DNA from: Hellea balneolensis
GTDB lineage: Bacteria; Pseudomonadota; Alphaproteobacteria; Caulobacterales; Maricaulaceae
Direction: 5' to 3'
Assembly: GCA_003233025.1 (NCBI GenBank)
Contig: QIKS01000044.1
Location: 1 to 6,486, forward strand
Length of the DNA stretch: 6,486 nucleotides
A program made the translations under genes and the position numbers. The number at the start of each line of letters is the position of its first letter. The stretch's first letter is position 1. Below the pieces are notes generated by a model. That model was not told the DNA's origin. It did no database searches and saw nothing but the letters and a program-made list of their open reading frames with translations. This document shows positions 5,707 through 6,486 of the stretch, one piece after another.

Positions 5707-6486
5707 CTAGAACAAGCTGGCCGCTGCCGCTTCAATGGCGGTGCGGGCCGGGATAGCAATAAAGGGCAGCATCAGCACAGGGAAAATGAGAAGCGCAGAA
5801 ATGGTTGCCGGCATTGTCAAGGAACGGGGAGCGCTGACAAATGTGCGAACCTGGCTGTCAAACCAGATGGTCTTAATCACCCGCAAATAATAAAATGCGC
5901 CAACGACCGACGCCAAAAGCGCAACCACAACCAACCAGCCCAGCCCCGCTTCAAAGGCCGGCGCAAAGGCGAACCATTTGCCAAAAAATCCCATAAGAAA
6001 CGGGATGCCCGCCAAGGAGAACATCAAGATGGTAAAGACAATGCTCAAGGGGCGATTTGATTGTGACAGGCCGCCAAGGTCGCTGATTTGTTCGACCATG
6101 CCGTCGCTGGTGCGCATTTGTAAAATACAGGCAAATATACCGACAACGCTGACCATATAAATAGACATGAAGATCAACATGCCCGAAACACCCGCCGCGC
6201 CGCCAGCCGACAACGCCACCAAAGCGTACCCCATATTGGCAATGGATGAATAAGCCATCAGCCGCTTGATATTGGTTTGTGTCAACGCGCCAAATGCGCC
6301 GACCAACATGGACAGAACGGCCAAAACAACAATCACCTGCTGCCAAACCTGCACATCATCGCCGAACGGCCCGGTGACAAGGCGCGTAATCAGAGCCAAT
6401 GCGGCCAGTTTTGGTGCGCCGGCAAAGAAGCCGGTGATCGGCGTTGGTGCACCTTCATAAACGTCCGGCGTCCACATATGAAAGGG
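5707..6486 (-). CDS. nuoN: NADH-quinone oxidoreductase subunit N (C-terminal part)
   Basis: Antiporter-like membrane subunit of respiratory complex I, thought to carry one of the proton-pumping channels. The window holds the last 259 codons; the 5' part lies beyond the high-coordinate edge. The reading frame is open to the edge, where it reads PFHMWTPDVYEGAPTPI, the family's signature in the middle of the protein, so the ATG at 6477 is internal and not the start. Lys in GAPKLAAL (fragment residue 26) corresponds to the central channel lysine, and Lys in GFFGKWFAFAP to the later conserved one. NIKRLMAYSSIANMGY is another hallmark. Several hydrophobic segments follow, consistent with the last membrane helices. 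It ends at a TAG 16 nt before birA. The order nuoN then birA is the usual end of alphaproteobacterial nuo operons, so the whole window may be read from the nuo promoter. Confidence 0.97.
   Translation of the reverse strand, partial: PFHMWTPDVYEGAPTPITGFFAGAPKLAALALITRLVTGPFGDDVQVWQQVIVVLAVLSMLVGAFGALTQTNIKRLMAYSSIANMGYALVALSAGGAAGVSGMLIFMSIYMVSVVGIFACILQMRTSDGMVEQISDLGGLSQSNRPLSIVFTILMFSLAGIPFLMGFFGKWFAFAPAFEAGLGWLVVVALLASVVGAFYYLRVIKTIWFDSQVRTFVSAPRSLTMPATISALLIFPVLMLPFIAIPARTAIEAAAASLF

Noticed and set aside
5691..5759. 23-residue N-terminal extension of BirA, considered as a possible remnant DNA-binding domain
   Set aside because: It is far too short for a helix-turn-helix, is Pro/Arg-rich, and overlaps the nuoN 3' end. 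GTG at 5690 fits the family better.
1..6486. An undescribed defence, mobile or biosynthetic system
   Set aside because: Every gene but one belongs to a well-known housekeeping family in a familiar alphaproteobacterial order. There are no mobile-element genes, terminal repeats, tRNA junctions or composition breaks that I can see.

Overview
This window is a stretch of conserved chromosomal genes from an alphaproteobacterium. Eight genes all lie on the minus strand and are packed almost without gaps. In transcription order (high to low coordinate) they are: the C-terminal half of nuoN, birA, coaX, rnj (RNase J), a methylmalonyl-CoA epimerase gene, a small DUF1467 membrane-protein gene, proS, and the start of a lolC/lolE-type gene. 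The alphaproteobacterial assignment rests on three points recalled from the group, not on a database search: the order nuoN-birA-rnj-mce-DUF1467-proS-lol, the short ProS without a full editing insertion, and the DUF1467 family itself. I cannot name a genus. Base composition looks moderate rather than strongly GC-rich.

Layout. 6486-5707: nuoN, cut by the window edge at its 5' side. 5690-4935: birA, best read from a GTG start 16 nt after the nuoN stop. 4902-4132: coaX, behind a strong Shine-Dalgarno sequence. 4128-2446: rnj, 3 nt after coaX. 2449-2042: mce, sharing ATGA with the end of rnj. 2042-1764: DUF1467 gene, sharing one base with mce (TAATG). 1739-405: proS, after a 24-nt gap. 403-1: lolC/E, one base after the proS stop, cut by the other window edge. 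The largest gap is 32 nt. I see no convincing promoter, terminator, RNA gene, mobile element or CRISPR, and no stretch over 300 bases lacks a gene.

How the genes work together. The spacing implies one long transcript with several translationally coupled pairs. The products are mostly housekeeping: respiration (NuoN), protein biotinylation (BirA), coenzyme A synthesis (CoaX), RNA processing (RNase J), propionyl/methylmalonyl-CoA metabolism (Mce), tRNA charging (ProS) and lipoprotein export (Lol). A loose metabolic link exists between BirA, CoaX and Mce, since propionyl-CoA carboxylase is a biotin enzyme whose product the epimerase uses, and CoA is the carrier. That link is inference.

I did not find a new biological system. 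The items most worth a second look are a 34-nt imperfect palindrome inside birA in what may be an extra linker, an apparently shortened first membrane segment in the Lol permease, and the uncharacterised DUF1467 protein locked between mce and proS.
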